This document shows positions 8,613-17,260 of a stretch of DNA of 64,000 nt, one piece after another. The notes below the pieces were generated by a model. That model was not told where the DNA came from, did not search any database, and was given only the letters and a program-made list of their open reading frames with translations. The position numbers and the translations under genes are program-made. The DNA lies in the NCBI GenBank assembly GCA_965277775.1, contig OZ255843.1:186001-250000 (forward strand), written 5' to 3'. The stretch is from G965195345 sp965277775 (lineage in GTDB: Bacteria; Pseudomonadota; Gammaproteobacteria; CAKMZV01). Numbering within the stretch: position 1 is the stretch's first letter; each line of letters begins with the position of its first letter.

Positions 8613-9758
8613 ATGAATACAATGAAACCAACCATTGACCCATATCTATTTGAAAAACAGTTTGGTGCATTCAAGAAATTCGTTGAAGAACAATCCAAAG
8701 TTTCTTTTGTGTCTTTTGCATCCAACCCATACACAGAAGATGAAGAAGGTTACAAATCTGAAATCTATAGAGAGGCTAGGAGTAAACTGGTTTTTCAGGA
8801 TTGGAAAGAATCAGACATTGGCAGGGGCGATATTATTGCATCAACCATCGAATCAATAGAAATTCAAAAAAATAATTTAATCCTGTGGCAAAGCCGCCGT
8901 GGGGATGACAATCGCCCTCATCAAGCATTATACAAAGCAAGACAAGATCCTGAAAAAATAAAAGCAGTAGAACAACGCCTTTTCAATCTTTTCCACGAGA
9001 CAGATGTTGAAGCATCATTTGGCGGTTTGATTGAATTATTTGGGCAGAAATACACAATTATTGCTTATTTGTTATTCCTGAAAGATCGTTCTAAATATTT
9101 ACCCATTGCCACAACATATTTCGATAATTCATTTGAATTATTGGGCTCAAACTTCAAAACAACAAAGCAATGCTCCTGGGAAAACTATACCCAATATCTC
9201 GATTTAATCAGTCAGCTTAAAACAATGCTATCTGAGGCTTTATCAACTGAGGCGTCATCATTTGAAGTTTCAATGTTAGATGCTCACTCATTTGCTTGGA
9301 TGCTCTCGTCTCAAATGAAGGAAGAAAATTTAGCAGATGTAAAGGAATATTTGAGCCTAACTGACACAGAGCGCGAGACAATAGTAAAAGCTCGTAAAGG
9401 TCAAGGGCCATTCAGAGAGCGCCTTATCAAATATTGGGCATCGTGTGCCGTTACTGGATGCCAAAAGCACACTCTACTGATAGCGTCACATATTAAACCT
9501 TGGGCAAAGTCGGATAACACAGCAGAGCGTTTGGATCTTTATAATGGCTTGTTACTGTCACCAAACTTAGATGCCTGTTTTGATTCAGGCTTTATAAGTT
9601 TTGATGATTCGGGCAAGATTTTACTATCAAATGAATTGACTGAAAAAGACATACATGATTTGGGCATAAACAAGGACATGAAATTGTCCCATATCGACCC
9701 TAAACACCATAAATACCTTGCCTATCATCGAAAAAACATATTCAAAAAGAGCTTATAA
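8613..9758 (+). CDS. HNH endonuclease (HNH_2-type C-terminal domain)
   Basis: A 381-residue protein. The C-terminal domain (about 255-350) is a clear HNH nuclease of the HNH_2 group: CAVTGC (Cys 278/283), ASHIKPW (His 293), LYNGLLLSPNLDACFD (Asn 311, Asp 320) and SGFISFDDSG. The His-Asn set is the beta-beta-alpha-metal active site. The N-terminal about 250 residues are unrecognised and could be a DNA-recognition or modified-base-sensing domain, as in many stand-alone restriction proteins with this C-terminus. Start chosen at ATG 8613, preceded by an AAGGA-type ribosome site. A Fic protein follows on the same strand after 116 bp. The role in restriction is inferred from the family; the target is unknown. 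Confidence 0.85.
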   Translation: MNTMKPTIDPYLFEKQFGAFKKFVEEQSKVSFVSFASNPYTEDEEGYKSEIYREARSKLVFQDWKESDIGRGDIIASTIESIEIQKNNLILWQSRRGDDNRPHQALYKARQDPEKIKAVEQRLFNLFHETDVEASFGGLIELFGQKYTIIAYLLFLKDRSKYLPIATTYFDNSFELLGSNFKTTKQCSWENYTQYLDLISQLKTMLSEALSTEASSFEVSMLDAHSFAWMLSSQMKEENLADVKEYLSLTDTERETIVKARKGQGPFRERLIKYWASCAVTGCQKHTLLIASHIKPWAKSDNTAERLDLYNGLLLSPNLDACFDSGFISFDDSGKILLSNELTEKDIHDLGINKDMKLSHIDPKHHKYLAYHRKNIFKKSL

Positions 9759-9768
9759 TCACCCTTAC

Positions 9769-9817
9769 TGACAGCAAAAAACTGTCACTTGTTCCTGACT
9801 AAGTCTTGTGCAGTCAG
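9769..9817 (+). other. Two short stem-loops between the HNH and Fic genes
   Basis: TGACAG / CTGTCA (9769-9774 with 9782-9787, A-rich 7-nt loop) is followed by CTGACT / AGTCAG (9795-9800 with 9812-9817). Neither has a T-tract, so they are not convincing terminators; they may be transcript-processing or regulatory structures between two genes on the same strand. Confidence 0.3.
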
Positions 9818-9874
9818 TTCCGCAAACAGTACTGTTGAAACCAGGAAGGAATTTTATAAAATAGGAAAATTACA

Positions 9875-11218
9875 ATGTTGAATTTAAAAGGCACACCATA
9901 TCTATTGGAGGCTGAGGCTGAAGAAGGAATAATAGCACAAATCAAAGCATTAGAAGAAAGAGTTGAGATGCTGAGAAATTCAGGCAAACTCACGCAAGAA
10001 ACGCTTATTGATTATTATGGTGAAAAAAAATTTGAGCAAGTGGCTGAATCTAATGCAATAGAGGGTAGCACGCTTTCTGTTGGAGAAACAGAATTGGCCG
10101 TTCTGAAGGGAACGACAACCACGGGTCATGATCCCGCCTATGTTAAGGATGCGATTTCATTAGAAAAGGCCTTAGCTAGATTAGCTGATATGGCAAAAAA
10201 CAAGGAACAAGCCACCGATTTCAATCAACTGCATGAACTACACGAGCTGATCATGGGAGACAGGCCAGGTGGTGGTATTTTCCGAAGGGAACCTGTCAGA
10301 ATTAAGGGCGCGGAACATCACCCCCCCGAAACTTGGAATGAAGTAATCTCTGCTATGGAACATTGGCAAAGTTGGTCGGTTGACAATAAAAACCTTTCAG
10401 CACTTGTTAGATCGGTCATTCTGCATGCTTGGCTGACTCATGTTCATCCTTTTTTAGATGGTAATGGGCGTTGTGCTCGGGCAATTGCTAACTTAGAGTT
10501 GGTAAGAGCAGGCTATCCGCCAATCATAATTCGCAAAAAAGAACGGGATAGATACATTGATGCCTTAGCTGAGTCAGATTCAGGCGGGGATATACGCTCA
10601 TTTTTTGAACTGGTTATTGAAAGAGCAGAAGGTGCACTAACTGGCTTGGAGCTCTCTGCTAAAAGTCAGCAAGATTATAATCCTGCCCTCGAAAAAATAA
10701 AAATACTGCAGACTAAAAATCTTCGGATATGGGAAACAAGTGTTGCCTTACTGGTTAAGACAATGGATCACTATCTAACAAAATTGTTGGAACAAGTGAA
10801 TGGCAGTGCATACATACGAGAGTTTGAATCGCCTCTGGACTTAGAGGATTACACAGGTTTAATGGAGCGAAAAAGTGCATCTCGAACATGGTGTTTTATT
10901 GTTAATGTTTCTGTGCCAGGTTTTGAAAAATTAGAAAGACTAGCATACATCAGTTTCCGCCAACCTCATCTTTTTCACCATATGAACGACATTGGTGGCC
11001 CCACCATATACTGGTCAAAGAAAAACCCTTCTGGTTACCCAAAGTGGATAACGGATGAGAAAAACGCACCCTTTTGCACTGAAATGACTATTGAAGAAGG
11101 CATTGGTGATGCGTGGTCTGCAAGACTAATCGATGGGTCAATAAAAAAATATTCAACGACGGCTCTTGCAAAGAAAATTGCAAATGCATTGGTCGAATTA
11201 ACAGCAGAGAACAAGTAA
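9875..11218 (+). CDS. Fic-domain protein (AMP-transferase type) with N-terminal inhibitory helix
   Basis: A 447-residue protein. The Fic core motif HPFLDGNGRCAR is at 191-202 (catalytic His 191, Asp/Asn/Arg set intact). An inhibitory-helix motif of the form [S/T]xxxE[G/N] is present as SNAIEG at 59-64 (Glu 63), placing it in the class II Fic group in which the inhibitor lies N-terminal to the core. Such enzymes transfer AMP (or a related nucleotide moiety) onto Ser/Thr/Tyr hydroxyls of target proteins and are held inactive by the Glu. The C-terminal about 190 residues (from about 260) form an extra domain I do not recognise. Ribosome site AGGA lies 8 nt before the ATG. Position next to an HNH nuclease suggests a defence or toxin-like role, but the target is not visible. 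Confidence 0.9.
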   Translation: MLNLKGTPYLLEAEAEEGIIAQIKALEERVEMLRNSGKLTQETLIDYYGEKKFEQVAESNAIEGSTLSVGETELAVLKGTTTTGHDPAYVKDAISLEKALARLADMAKNKEQATDFNQLHELHELIMGDRPGGGIFRREPVRIKGAEHHPPETWNEVISAMEHWQSWSVDNKNLSALVRSVILHAWLTHVHPFLDGNGRCARAIANLELVRAGYPPIIIRKKERDRYIDALAESDSGGDIRSFFELVIERAEGALTGLELSAKSQQDYNPALEKIKILQTKNLRIWETSVALLVKTMDHYLTKLLEQVNGSAYIREFESPLDLEDYTGLMERKSASRTWCFIVNVSVPGFEKLERLAYISFRQPHLFHHMNDIGGPTIYWSKKNPSGYPKWITDEKNAPFCTEMTIEEGIGDAWSARLIDGSIKKYSTTALAKKIANALVELTAENK

Positions 11219-11374
11219 AAGCCTCGATCGGTTTGTAAGCGAAAGCTTGCCGATAGATTGCTCGTACAACCTATAACCTCCTCTCTCTTATTTGCGTCCA
11301 GCCCGCCTTGGTAAACGAGAGTGGAAAAAAACCATTCTCTAAAAGTTCGGGTGTTGGTTCTAACTCCTCTATTT

Positions 11375-11412
11375 GAAATTTAAGAGGGTTTTAAATTTCC
11401 ACGTTATATAAT
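11375..11412 (+). promoter_or_regulatory. Perfect 9-bp inverted repeat and -10 box upstream of dctP
   Basis: GAAATTTAA (11375-11383) and TTAAATTTC (11391-11399) form a perfect inverted repeat with a 7-nt centre, followed by TATAAT at 11407-11412. No good -35 box is seen at normal spacing; the dyad sits there instead, which fits an activator- or repressor-controlled promoter. The dctP ribosome site AGGAG follows about 9 nt before the ATG at 11451. The rest of 11219-11374 shows nothing else I can support. Confidence 0.45.
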
Positions 11413-11450
11413 GTGATTTTTCCCAATATTGTCTTTAGGAGATTTTTAAG

Positions 11451-12461
11451 ATGAAAGTATTAAATTATATGAAGCTGGTTGCGCTCAGCGCAATTGTTAT
11501 GGTTGGCATGGGTTACGGGTCGGCTTACGCGTCTTGTGATGCTGGCGAGACTGTGATCAAATTTTCCCATGTAACCAATACCGATAAACATCCAAAAGGG
11601 ATTGCTGCCACTTTGCTCGCTAAACGGGTTAATGCGGAAATGAACGGGGTTGCCTGTATGGAAGTGTATCCAAACTCCACACTTTACAACGATAATAAAG
11701 TATTGGAAGCTTTGTTAAATGGTGATGTGCACATGGCTGCGCCATCCTTATCAAAATTTGAAAAATTCACTAAGAAATTCCGCATCTTTGATTTGCCTTT
11801 TATGTTTGAAAACATAGAGGCTGTTGATCGTTTTCAAAACTCGGCTGCTGGAGAAAAGCTTAAAAAATCCATGCAAAGAAGAGGACTGTTAGGACTGGCT
11901 TTTTGGCACAATGGCATGAAACAAATGTCAGCCAATCGTCCACTTATCAACCCTTCAGATGCAAAAGGGCTTAAATTTCGTGTGCAAAGCTCAGAAGTTT
12001 TGGTTGACCAATTTAAGCAATTGGGAGCAAATCCACAGAAAATGTCTTTTAAAGAGGTTTATGGTGGATTACAAAACAAGGTGGTCGATGGACAAGAAAA
12101 CACTTGGTCTAACATCTATGGTAAAAAATTCTTTGAAGTTCAAGATGGCATTACAGAAACCAATCACGGCATTTTAGATTACCTTGTTGTGACTTCTGAT
12201 GAATGGTGGTCGGGTCTGCCCGCTAAAGTAAGAAATCAATTGTCTAAAATTTTAACTGAAGTGACTGAATCCAGAAACGCGGCTTCCGAATCAGTGAATC
12301 AGCAAAACAAGCAAAACATTATCAAAGCGGGTGCGACCGTACGTCAACTGACCGATGCGCAGCGTCAGGCGTGGGTCAAAGCGTTAAAACCCGTGTGGGA
12401 TAAGTATAAAGGTGACATTGGTGAGGACTTAATTAAAGCGGCTCAAGCAGCCAATAAATAA
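11451..12461 (+). CDS. dctP: TRAP transporter substrate-binding protein (DctP family)
   Basis: A 336-residue periplasmic binding protein. Signal peptide residues 1-27 (VALSAIVMVGMGYGS, cleavage at AYA-S). The mature part has the DctP signatures: IKFSHVTNTDKHPKG, VYPNSTLYNDNKVLEALLNG, SLSKFEKFTKKFRIFDLPFMF, and GLKFRVQSSEVL containing the arginine that pairs with the substrate carboxylate in characterised DctP proteins. It should deliver an organic acid (classically C4-dicarboxylates) to the DctQM membrane complex encoded downstream, driven by an ion gradient. The dctQ gene begins 318 bp later, a larger gap than is usual for this operon. Substrate identity is not proven by sequence. Confidence 0.93.
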   Translation: MKVLNYMKLVALSAIVMVGMGYGSAYASCDAGETVIKFSHVTNTDKHPKGIAATLLAKRVNAEMNGVACMEVYPNSTLYNDNKVLEALLNGDVHMAAPSLSKFEKFTKKFRIFDLPFMFENIEAVDRFQNSAAGEKLKKSMQRRGLLGLAFWHNGMKQMSANRPLINPSDAKGLKFRVQSSEVLVDQFKQLGANPQKMSFKEVYGGLQNKVVDGQENTWSNIYGKKFFEVQDGITETNHGILDYLVVTSDEWWSGLPAKVRNQLSKILTEVTESRNAASESVNQQNKQNIIKAGATVRQLTDAQRQAWVKALKPVWDKYKGDIGEDLIKAAQAANK

Positions 12462-12779
12462 TTAAGAACGCCCTAATTAAGCAAAAGATATAAAAGTTGA
12501 CTGGTTGATATGGTCGTAAGTAGGATTAGAAAAACCCCATAAATGCCTAAGCATTCGTGGGGCATCTACAGCGTCATTTTGTGAACACAATACCTTTGCT
12601 CAATTAGGGGAATCCAGATATATGGCACTCAGATGATGATTGATGCGACCATAAAACCAACCATTAATCAATAATGTATGCCATTCAAATGATTAGAATA
12701 TGAGGGTGCATCGAGCATCTTCATATTTGACAAGTCTGAACTAATTACTCTTTAAAAAACCATTAGAACAATCAGCCAA
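12462..12779. other. Gap within the TRAP operon with possible insertion-sequence debris
   Basis: This 318-bp stretch separates dctP from dctQ. On the minus strand 12600-12692 reads a short frame including GWFYGRINHHLSAIYLDSP, which faintly resembles the C-terminal end of IS3-family transposases (consensus like FYNxxRxHSALGYLSP). A strong hairpin lies beside it (see 12531-12562). A TTGACA hexamer at 12727-12732 could begin a separate promoter for dctQM, but no convincing -10 box is spaced correctly. The relic reading is weak and depends on a short match. Confidence 0.25.
12531..12562 (-). terminator. Hairpin with T-run on the minus strand
   Basis: CCCCA, AATGC, a CTAA loop, GCATT and TGGGG pair into a 10-bp stem with a small internal bulge (12535-12562). 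On the minus strand it is followed by TTTTT (12530-12534 complement), as in a rho-independent terminator. No live minus-strand gene ends here, so it may be the terminator of a lost insertion element, or it may act as a structure in the dctP-dctQ transcript. Confidence 0.45.
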
Positions 12780-13394
12780 ATGCCATTATTTCAAAGAATA
12801 GAAGAAAACATCATGGCCGTAATACTGGGTTTAATGACCCTGATTACGTTTTCTAATGTCGTCGCCCGCTATTTATTCAATGATAATATTTTATGGGCAC
12901 TTGAGGCGACTGTTTTTTTGTTTGCATGGCTGGTGTTATTAGGGGCGTCTTACGGTGTCAAGCATAATCTACACATAGGCGTTGATTTCATCGTTGCTAA
13001 ATTCCCAGAAAACATCAAAAAAGCCATGGCGTTATTCGCAGTGGCCATCTGTCTGATCTTCACCTTGCTCTTATTAAAAGGCGCTTTCGATTATTGGTAT
13101 CCATTTGTCACAAAGCGAGCATGGTTAGAAGTGCAAGACATTCCCATGCCACAAGCATTCAGTTTTATACAAGATATTTTTAATGAAGGCGAGGCCTATG
13201 AAAAAATACCGCGATTTATCCCCTACTTCATTCTGCCCTTATCCATGTCATTATTGCTTTATCGTTTTGTAGAAGCCTTTATACAAATCGCCAAAGATCA
13301 AAGGCAGCACATTATTGCTTCTCATGAAGCGGAAATCGACAAGATCGAAGATACGACCACTCAGAATCACGAAACAAATGGTCAAAAATCGTGA
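12780..13394 (+). CDS. dctQ: TRAP transporter small membrane subunit (DctQ family)
   Basis: A 204-residue protein with four hydrophobic helices typical of DctQ: one around 13-33 (AVILGLMTLITFSNVVARY), a second at 42-62, a third near 84-104 and the fourth near 148-168. The conserved motif NVVARYLFN...LWALEATVFLFAW is characteristic. It joins the large DctM subunit to form the ion-coupled membrane part of the transporter. A charged C-terminal tail of about 35 residues and an insert around 110-140 make it a little longer than the shortest members. The ATG at 12780 lies directly after an A/T-rich leader; dctM begins 62 bp downstream. Confidence 0.9.
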   Translation: MPLFQRIEENIMAVILGLMTLITFSNVVARYLFNDNILWALEATVFLFAWLVLLGASYGVKHNLHIGVDFIVAKFPENIKKAMALFAVAICLIFTLLLLKGAFDYWYPFVTKRAWLEVQDIPMPQAFSFIQDIFNEGEAYEKIPRFIPYFILPLSMSLLLYRFVEAFIQIAKDQRQHIIASHEAEIDKIEDTTTQNHETNGQKS

Positions 13395-13456
13395 AACGCA
13401 ATGATACACAGCAATAGAAGCCTTAAAATCATGACTGCTCAGCGCAAATTTTAACA

Positions 13457-14842
13457 ATGGATATTGCATTACTATTCATAGTCATTATTGCGCTTATGCT
13501 GACAGGCGTACCCGTCGCCGTATGCCTTGGCATATCCAGCATTGGTTTTTTGCTGATCCATTCTGACACATCGCTGGCCTCAGTCGCTCAGACCCTTTTT
13601 AGTGCCTTTGAGGGGCATTACACCATGTTGGCCATTCCATTTTTCATCTTGGCTTCCAGCTTCATGTCAACCGGTGGTGTAGCCAAACGCATCATAAGAT
13701 TCGCCATCTCTATCGTTGGCTCATTTAGAGGCGGCTTAGCGCTTGCTTCAGTCTTTGCCTGCATGATGTTTGCAGCATTATCAGGCTCATCTCCAGCGAC
13801 GGTCGTCGCCATCGGCTCGATTGTCATAGCAGGCATGCGCCAAATTGGCTACTCAAAAGAATTTTCAGCAGGGATTATTTGTAATGCAGGCACCCTCGGC
13901 ATACTCATTCCGCCTTCTATCGTTATGGTGGTCTATGCGGCCGCGACGGATGTTTCAGTCGGTCGTATGTTTCTGGCTGGCGTTGTCCCAGGCTTAGTAG
14001 CCTGCTTGATGCTCATGTTCGCCATTTTCGTTTACGCTCAATACAAAGGACTGCCAAAACAACCATTTAAAGGCTTCAAAGAAATTTTCGACTCCTTCAG
14101 AGATGCCTTTTGGGGACTCATGTTGATTGTCATCGTTCTCGGAGGCATTTATGGCGGGCTGTTCACACCAACAGAAGCCGCAGCAGTTTCCGCTGTCTAT
14201 GCTTTTATCGTCGCCAACTTCATCTATAGAGACATGGGGCCGTTGAAACGACAAGATGGCACAATTGAAGTAAGCAGAAACTCCTTTAGTCAAGTTGTGT
14301 TCAAAAGCCTCATGGTATTTACCCACTCAGATACAAAAAAAACCTTAGTTGACTCAGCCAAACTAACCATCATGCTGATGTTCATCATAGCCAATGCCTT
14401 AATCTTAAAACACGTATTAACCGAAGAACAGATCCCACAAGAAATAGCCAATGCACTGCTTAGTTTCGGCTTAGGACCCATTATGTTCCTGGTCATCGTC
14501 AATATTATCTTATTGATTGGCGGTCAATTTATGGAACCCTCAGGATTGCTGATCATCGTTGCACCATTGGTATTCCCCATTGCCCTTAAACTAGGCATAG
14601 ACCCCATTCATCTGGGGATAATCATGGTCGTTAATATGGAAATAGGTATGATAACGCCACCAGTGGGGTTGAACTTATTTGTCACAGCAGGCATTGCCAA
14701 AATGTCCATGCTACAAATCATCAAAGCTGCCCTGCCCTGGGTTTCTGTAATGTTCATATTTCTCATAATGGTCACTTACATTCCTCAACTCTCAACCTGG
14801 TTGCCCACTTTAGTCATGGGACCTGAGTTGATCTTGCAATAA
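13457..14842 (+). CDS. dctM: TRAP transporter large membrane subunit (DctM family)
   Basis: A 461-residue hydrophobic protein with about 12 membrane helices and DctM motifs: LTGVPVAVCLGISSI near the N-terminus, YTMLAIPFFILASSFM, FAALSGSSPATVVAIGSI, and IITPP-type motif MITPPVGLNLFV near 395-410. It provides the substrate channel and sodium coupling in TRAP systems. A hydrophilic loop at about 255-295 (FIYRDMGPLKRQDG through KSLMVFTHSD) is longer than in short homologues. The gene is intact to its stop at 14842; only 7 nt separate it from a fragment of a type I restriction subunit, marking an insertion or deletion junction. Confidence 0.93.
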   Translation: MDIALLFIVIIALMLTGVPVAVCLGISSIGFLLIHSDTSLASVAQTLFSAFEGHYTMLAIPFFILASSFMSTGGVAKRIIRFAISIVGSFRGGLALASVFACMMFAALSGSSPATVVAIGSIVIAGMRQIGYSKEFSAGIICNAGTLGILIPPSIVMVVYAAATDVSVGRMFLAGVVPGLVACLMLMFAIFVYAQYKGLPKQPFKGFKEIFDSFRDAFWGLMLIVIVLGGIYGGLFTPTEAAAVSAVYAFIVANFIYRDMGPLKRQDGTIEVSRNSFSQVVFKSLMVFTHSDTKKTLVDSAKLTIMLMFIIANALILKHVLTEEQIPQEIANALLSFGLGPIMFLVIVNIILLIGGQFMEPSGLLIIVAPLVFPIALKLGIDPIHLGIIMVVNMEIGMITPPVGLNLFVTAGIAKMSMLQIIKAALPWVSVMFIFLIMVTYIPQLSTWLPTLVMGPELILQ

Positions 14843-14849
14843 TCAGCTG

Positions 14850-15164
14850 ATGGATATGTTCGACCTAATCTGCCACACCGACTTTGACCAACCACCTCTC
14901 ACACGCGCTGAACGGGCCAAAAACGTCAAAAAAAGCGATTACTTCAACCAATACGGCGAACAGGCGCGCATAGTATTGGAAGCCCTGTTAGACAAATACG
15001 CCGACGAAGGCATTGAGAACATCAAAGATATGAAAACACTGCAAATCAACCCACTCAATCAATTTGGCTCCCCACTAGAAATCGCTGATCTATTTGGTGC
15101 TAAGGTAAAATATCAACAGATATTGGTAGAACTTAAAAATGAAATCTATAGAGGAGTAGCATAA
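14850..15164 (+). pseudogene. hsdR: C-terminal remnant of type I restriction subunit HsdR
   Basis: The 104-residue frame matches the extreme C-terminus of type I restriction HsdR proteins: MDMFDLICHTDFDQPPLTRAER, then KKSDYFNQYGEQARIVLEALLDKYADEGIENI, and a final NQFGSPLEIADLF segment, all recognisable from the EcoR124/EcoEI-like R_C domain. Full HsdR is about 800-1,100 residues; everything carrying the nuclease and translocase motors is absent. Its stop codon overlaps the next gene's start (TAATG at 15162-15166), so the piece may still be translated and could serve as a leader for the next gene. It begins 7 nt after dctM. Confidence 0.8.
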
Positions 15165-16381
15165 TGGCTGATTTTAAAATCAAAAGATTAAATATATCTG
15201 AAATCAACTTGGATGAAAAAAATCCTAGACTTGAGCCCACAAATTCACAAAGAGAAGCCATAAATATGCTCATGTCTGACCAAAAAGATAAGCTAATGAA
15301 ATTGATAAAACATATTTCGATAAACGGATTAAATCCAACAGCAAGAATTTTAGTTTTCAAAGAACATGGAAAAATAATAGATGGTGATGGCAATAGAAGA
15401 GTAGCCGCAATAAAAATTGCTCACACACCAGAACTATTAGATGATCAAGGATTGGTAAAGACTATAAAATCAATCAATATTCATAATTTTCCGTATGAAA
15501 TAGACTGTGTGATTTTTGAAAGTAGAAAGGATGCAGAGATTTGGATTAAACTTAACCATAATGGGCAAGGTGGTGGTGAGGGCACAATTCCATGGAGTTC
15601 TCAAGCAAAGGATAGATTCAACAACGTAAAAAGTATTGGAACACAGCTTATTGAACGGTACATAGAGCAAACTGACCAGTCGTCATATCAGAAAACAACT
15701 ATGGATAGGTTCTTTGGGAATAAATTTATAAGAGAGGAATTAAATCTTAAAAGAGATGATGGAATAATCGTTTTTGATGTAATTAACGATAAAAGAGCAA
15801 AAAATTTAATTAAAAATCTAAAAAACGTTAAAGTATCTGAAGTTTATGATAATAAGAAAATTAAAATATTCTACCATGAAAATTTGAATAACCTTGATGA
15901 ACAGGACGAGGGTGAAAAAAATAATGCTAATGAACATCCGCCAGTTAAGTCAAGACCAACGACTACGTCGAGAAATGGAGTAGTAGCAACAGATTTTAAT
16001 CTGAAGATTCATTGTGAGAAGACAAATAATATACTTAATGAGTTGAAAGAAATGGATGTTAGTAGTTTCCCTAACGCATCAGCTTGTCTCTTGAGGGTTT
16101 TTTTGGAACTATCGACTGACTATTATCTCTGCAAAGAAAAGGTAGATTTTAATAAAGAAATGAAGCTTTTGGGACGAATAAAAGTAGTCTTGGGTAAAAT
16201 CAATCTAACAAAAAATGAAGAAAATGCATTAAACTCAATAATTTCTGATAAGAACAACCCCGTAAATACACATATTTTAAATTCTTATGTTCATAACAGA
16301 CATCATCATCCTGAAGCAAGTAGTTTAAAAACTGGCTTTGAGAACTTGAAACCTCTTTTTATAAAAATATACGGAAAATGA
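15164..16381 (+). CDS. ParB/Srx-fold protein, operon partner of a DNA adenine methyltransferase
   Basis: A 405-residue protein. The first about 110 residues match the ParB N-terminal/Srx fold: ISEINLDEKNPRLEP, then KIIDGDGNRRVAAIKI, the latter being the GxxRxxAxK-type nucleotide-binding box. The remainder is unrecognised; the C-terminal segment LNSYVHNRHHHPEAS is His-rich and resembles the end motif seen in some abortive-infection or HEPN-like proteins, a weak resemblance only. Stop/start coupling upstream (TAATG) and a 4-nt ATGA overlap downstream tie it to the methyltransferase. ParB-fold proteins occur next to methyltransferases in several phage-defence and mobile-element modules. Base composition is visibly more AT-rich than the TRAP genes. 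Confidence 0.75.
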   Translation: MADFKIKRLNISEINLDEKNPRLEPTNSQREAINMLMSDQKDKLMKLIKHISINGLNPTARILVFKEHGKIIDGDGNRRVAAIKIAHTPELLDDQGLVKTIKSINIHNFPYEIDCVIFESRKDAEIWIKLNHNGQGGGEGTIPWSSQAKDRFNNVKSIGTQLIERYIEQTDQSSYQKTTMDRFFGNKFIREELNLKRDDGIIVFDVINDKRAKNLIKNLKNVKVSEVYDNKKIKIFYHENLNNLDEQDEGEKNNANEHPPVKSRPTTTSRNGVVATDFNLKIHCEKTNNILNELKEMDVSSFPNASACLLRVFLELSTDYYLCKEKVDFNKEMKLLGRIKVVLGKINLTKNEENALNSIISDKNNPVNTHILNSYVHNRHHHPEASSLKTGFENLKPLFIKIYGK

Positions 16382-17220
16382 CCTTTTATTCTCCATTAAG
16401 ATATCCTGGAGGTAAATCTCGATTGGCCCCTTTTATCAAACAAATCATCAAAAATAATGATTTGTTGGGGATTAGTTATATTGAACCTTATGCTGGCGGA
16501 GCTGGTGTTGCACTGCAACTCTTATTTGAAGAATATGTGTCTGAAATAACAATCAATGATTATGATCCGTCCATTTATTCATTTTGGTATAGCGTAGTTA
16601 ATGATACAGAATCTTTTTGCAAAAAAATCAATGAAACTCCAATCAATATGGATTCTTGGTTTAAACAAAAGGAAATTCAAAAAATTGGTTTAAACAAAAC
16701 TAATTTTTTTGAATTTGGTTTTTCAACATTTTTTCTTAACAGGACAAATATCTCTGGTGTCATTAAAGGTGGGGTGATTGGTGGTAAGAGCCAAGAAGGT
16801 AAATACAAAATTGATGCTAGATTTAATAAAAAGAAACTGATTGAAAAAATAAAAAAAATAGGTAGGTATAGAAATAAAATTCATGTGATAAACGAGGATG
16901 CAAAAAATATTTTACAAAAGCAAATGGATGGTTTTTTTATTTATATTGATCCGCCATATGTATCGAAAGGGAGGGGTTTGTATATGAACTTTTACCAAGA
17001 AAATGATCATAGAGAAGTATCAGAAGCCCTTTTAGAAAATGACTCAAATTGTTTTTGGGTTCTATCGTACGATACAAATGATTTAATTCAAGATTTATAC
17101 GCCAATTGTGAAAATAAAATTTCTTGGGATTTAAGTTATGGAACTTCAAATCGCAAGGGAAAAGAAAACATTTATCTGCATCCAAAATTAGAATTTAAGA
17201 AAGCTATGATTGCACTATAA
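16378..17220 (+). CDS. D12-class N6-adenine DNA methyltransferase (Dam-like)
   Basis: A 280-residue protein with the D12/Dam motif set: RYPGGKSRLAP at 8-18, EPYAGGAGVALQLLF at 36-50 (SAM-binding motif I), INDYDP at 59-64, and catalytic IDPPY at 190-194 (DPPY, adenine-type). It transfers a methyl group from SAM to adenine N6; the recognition site cannot be read, but Dam relatives use GATC. The ATG overlaps the ParB-like gene's stop (ATGA). It sits between pieces of a type I restriction locus, so it may be a self-contained modification or anti-restriction element that landed there. Length is typical. AT-rich codon use sets it apart from the flanking transport genes. Confidence 0.9.
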   Translation: MTFYSPLRYPGGKSRLAPFIKQIIKNNDLLGISYIEPYAGGAGVALQLLFEEYVSEITINDYDPSIYSFWYSVVNDTESFCKKINETPINMDSWFKQKEIQKIGLNKTNFFEFGFSTFFLNRTNISGVIKGGVIGGKSQEGKYKIDARFNKKKLIEKIKKIGRYRNKIHVINEDAKNILQKQMDGFFIYIDPPYVSKGRGLYMNFYQENDHREVSEALLENDSNCFWVLSYDTNDLIQDLYANCENKISWDLSYGTSNRKGKENIYLHPKLEFKKAMIAL

Positions 17221-17222
17221 CT

Positions 17223-17260
17223 ATGATCTTTTCCATTATTACGTAGGCGCAAAAGATCAT
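17223..17260. repeat. 10-bp inverted repeat with GATC in both arms, just after the methyltransferase gene
   Basis: ATGATCTTTT (17223-17232) and AAAAGATCAT (17251-17260) are perfect inverted copies around an 18-nt centre, starting 2 nt after the methyltransferase stop. It may act as a transcript end structure. Each arm carries a GATC, a site D12 methyltransferases commonly modify. Confidence 0.5.
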
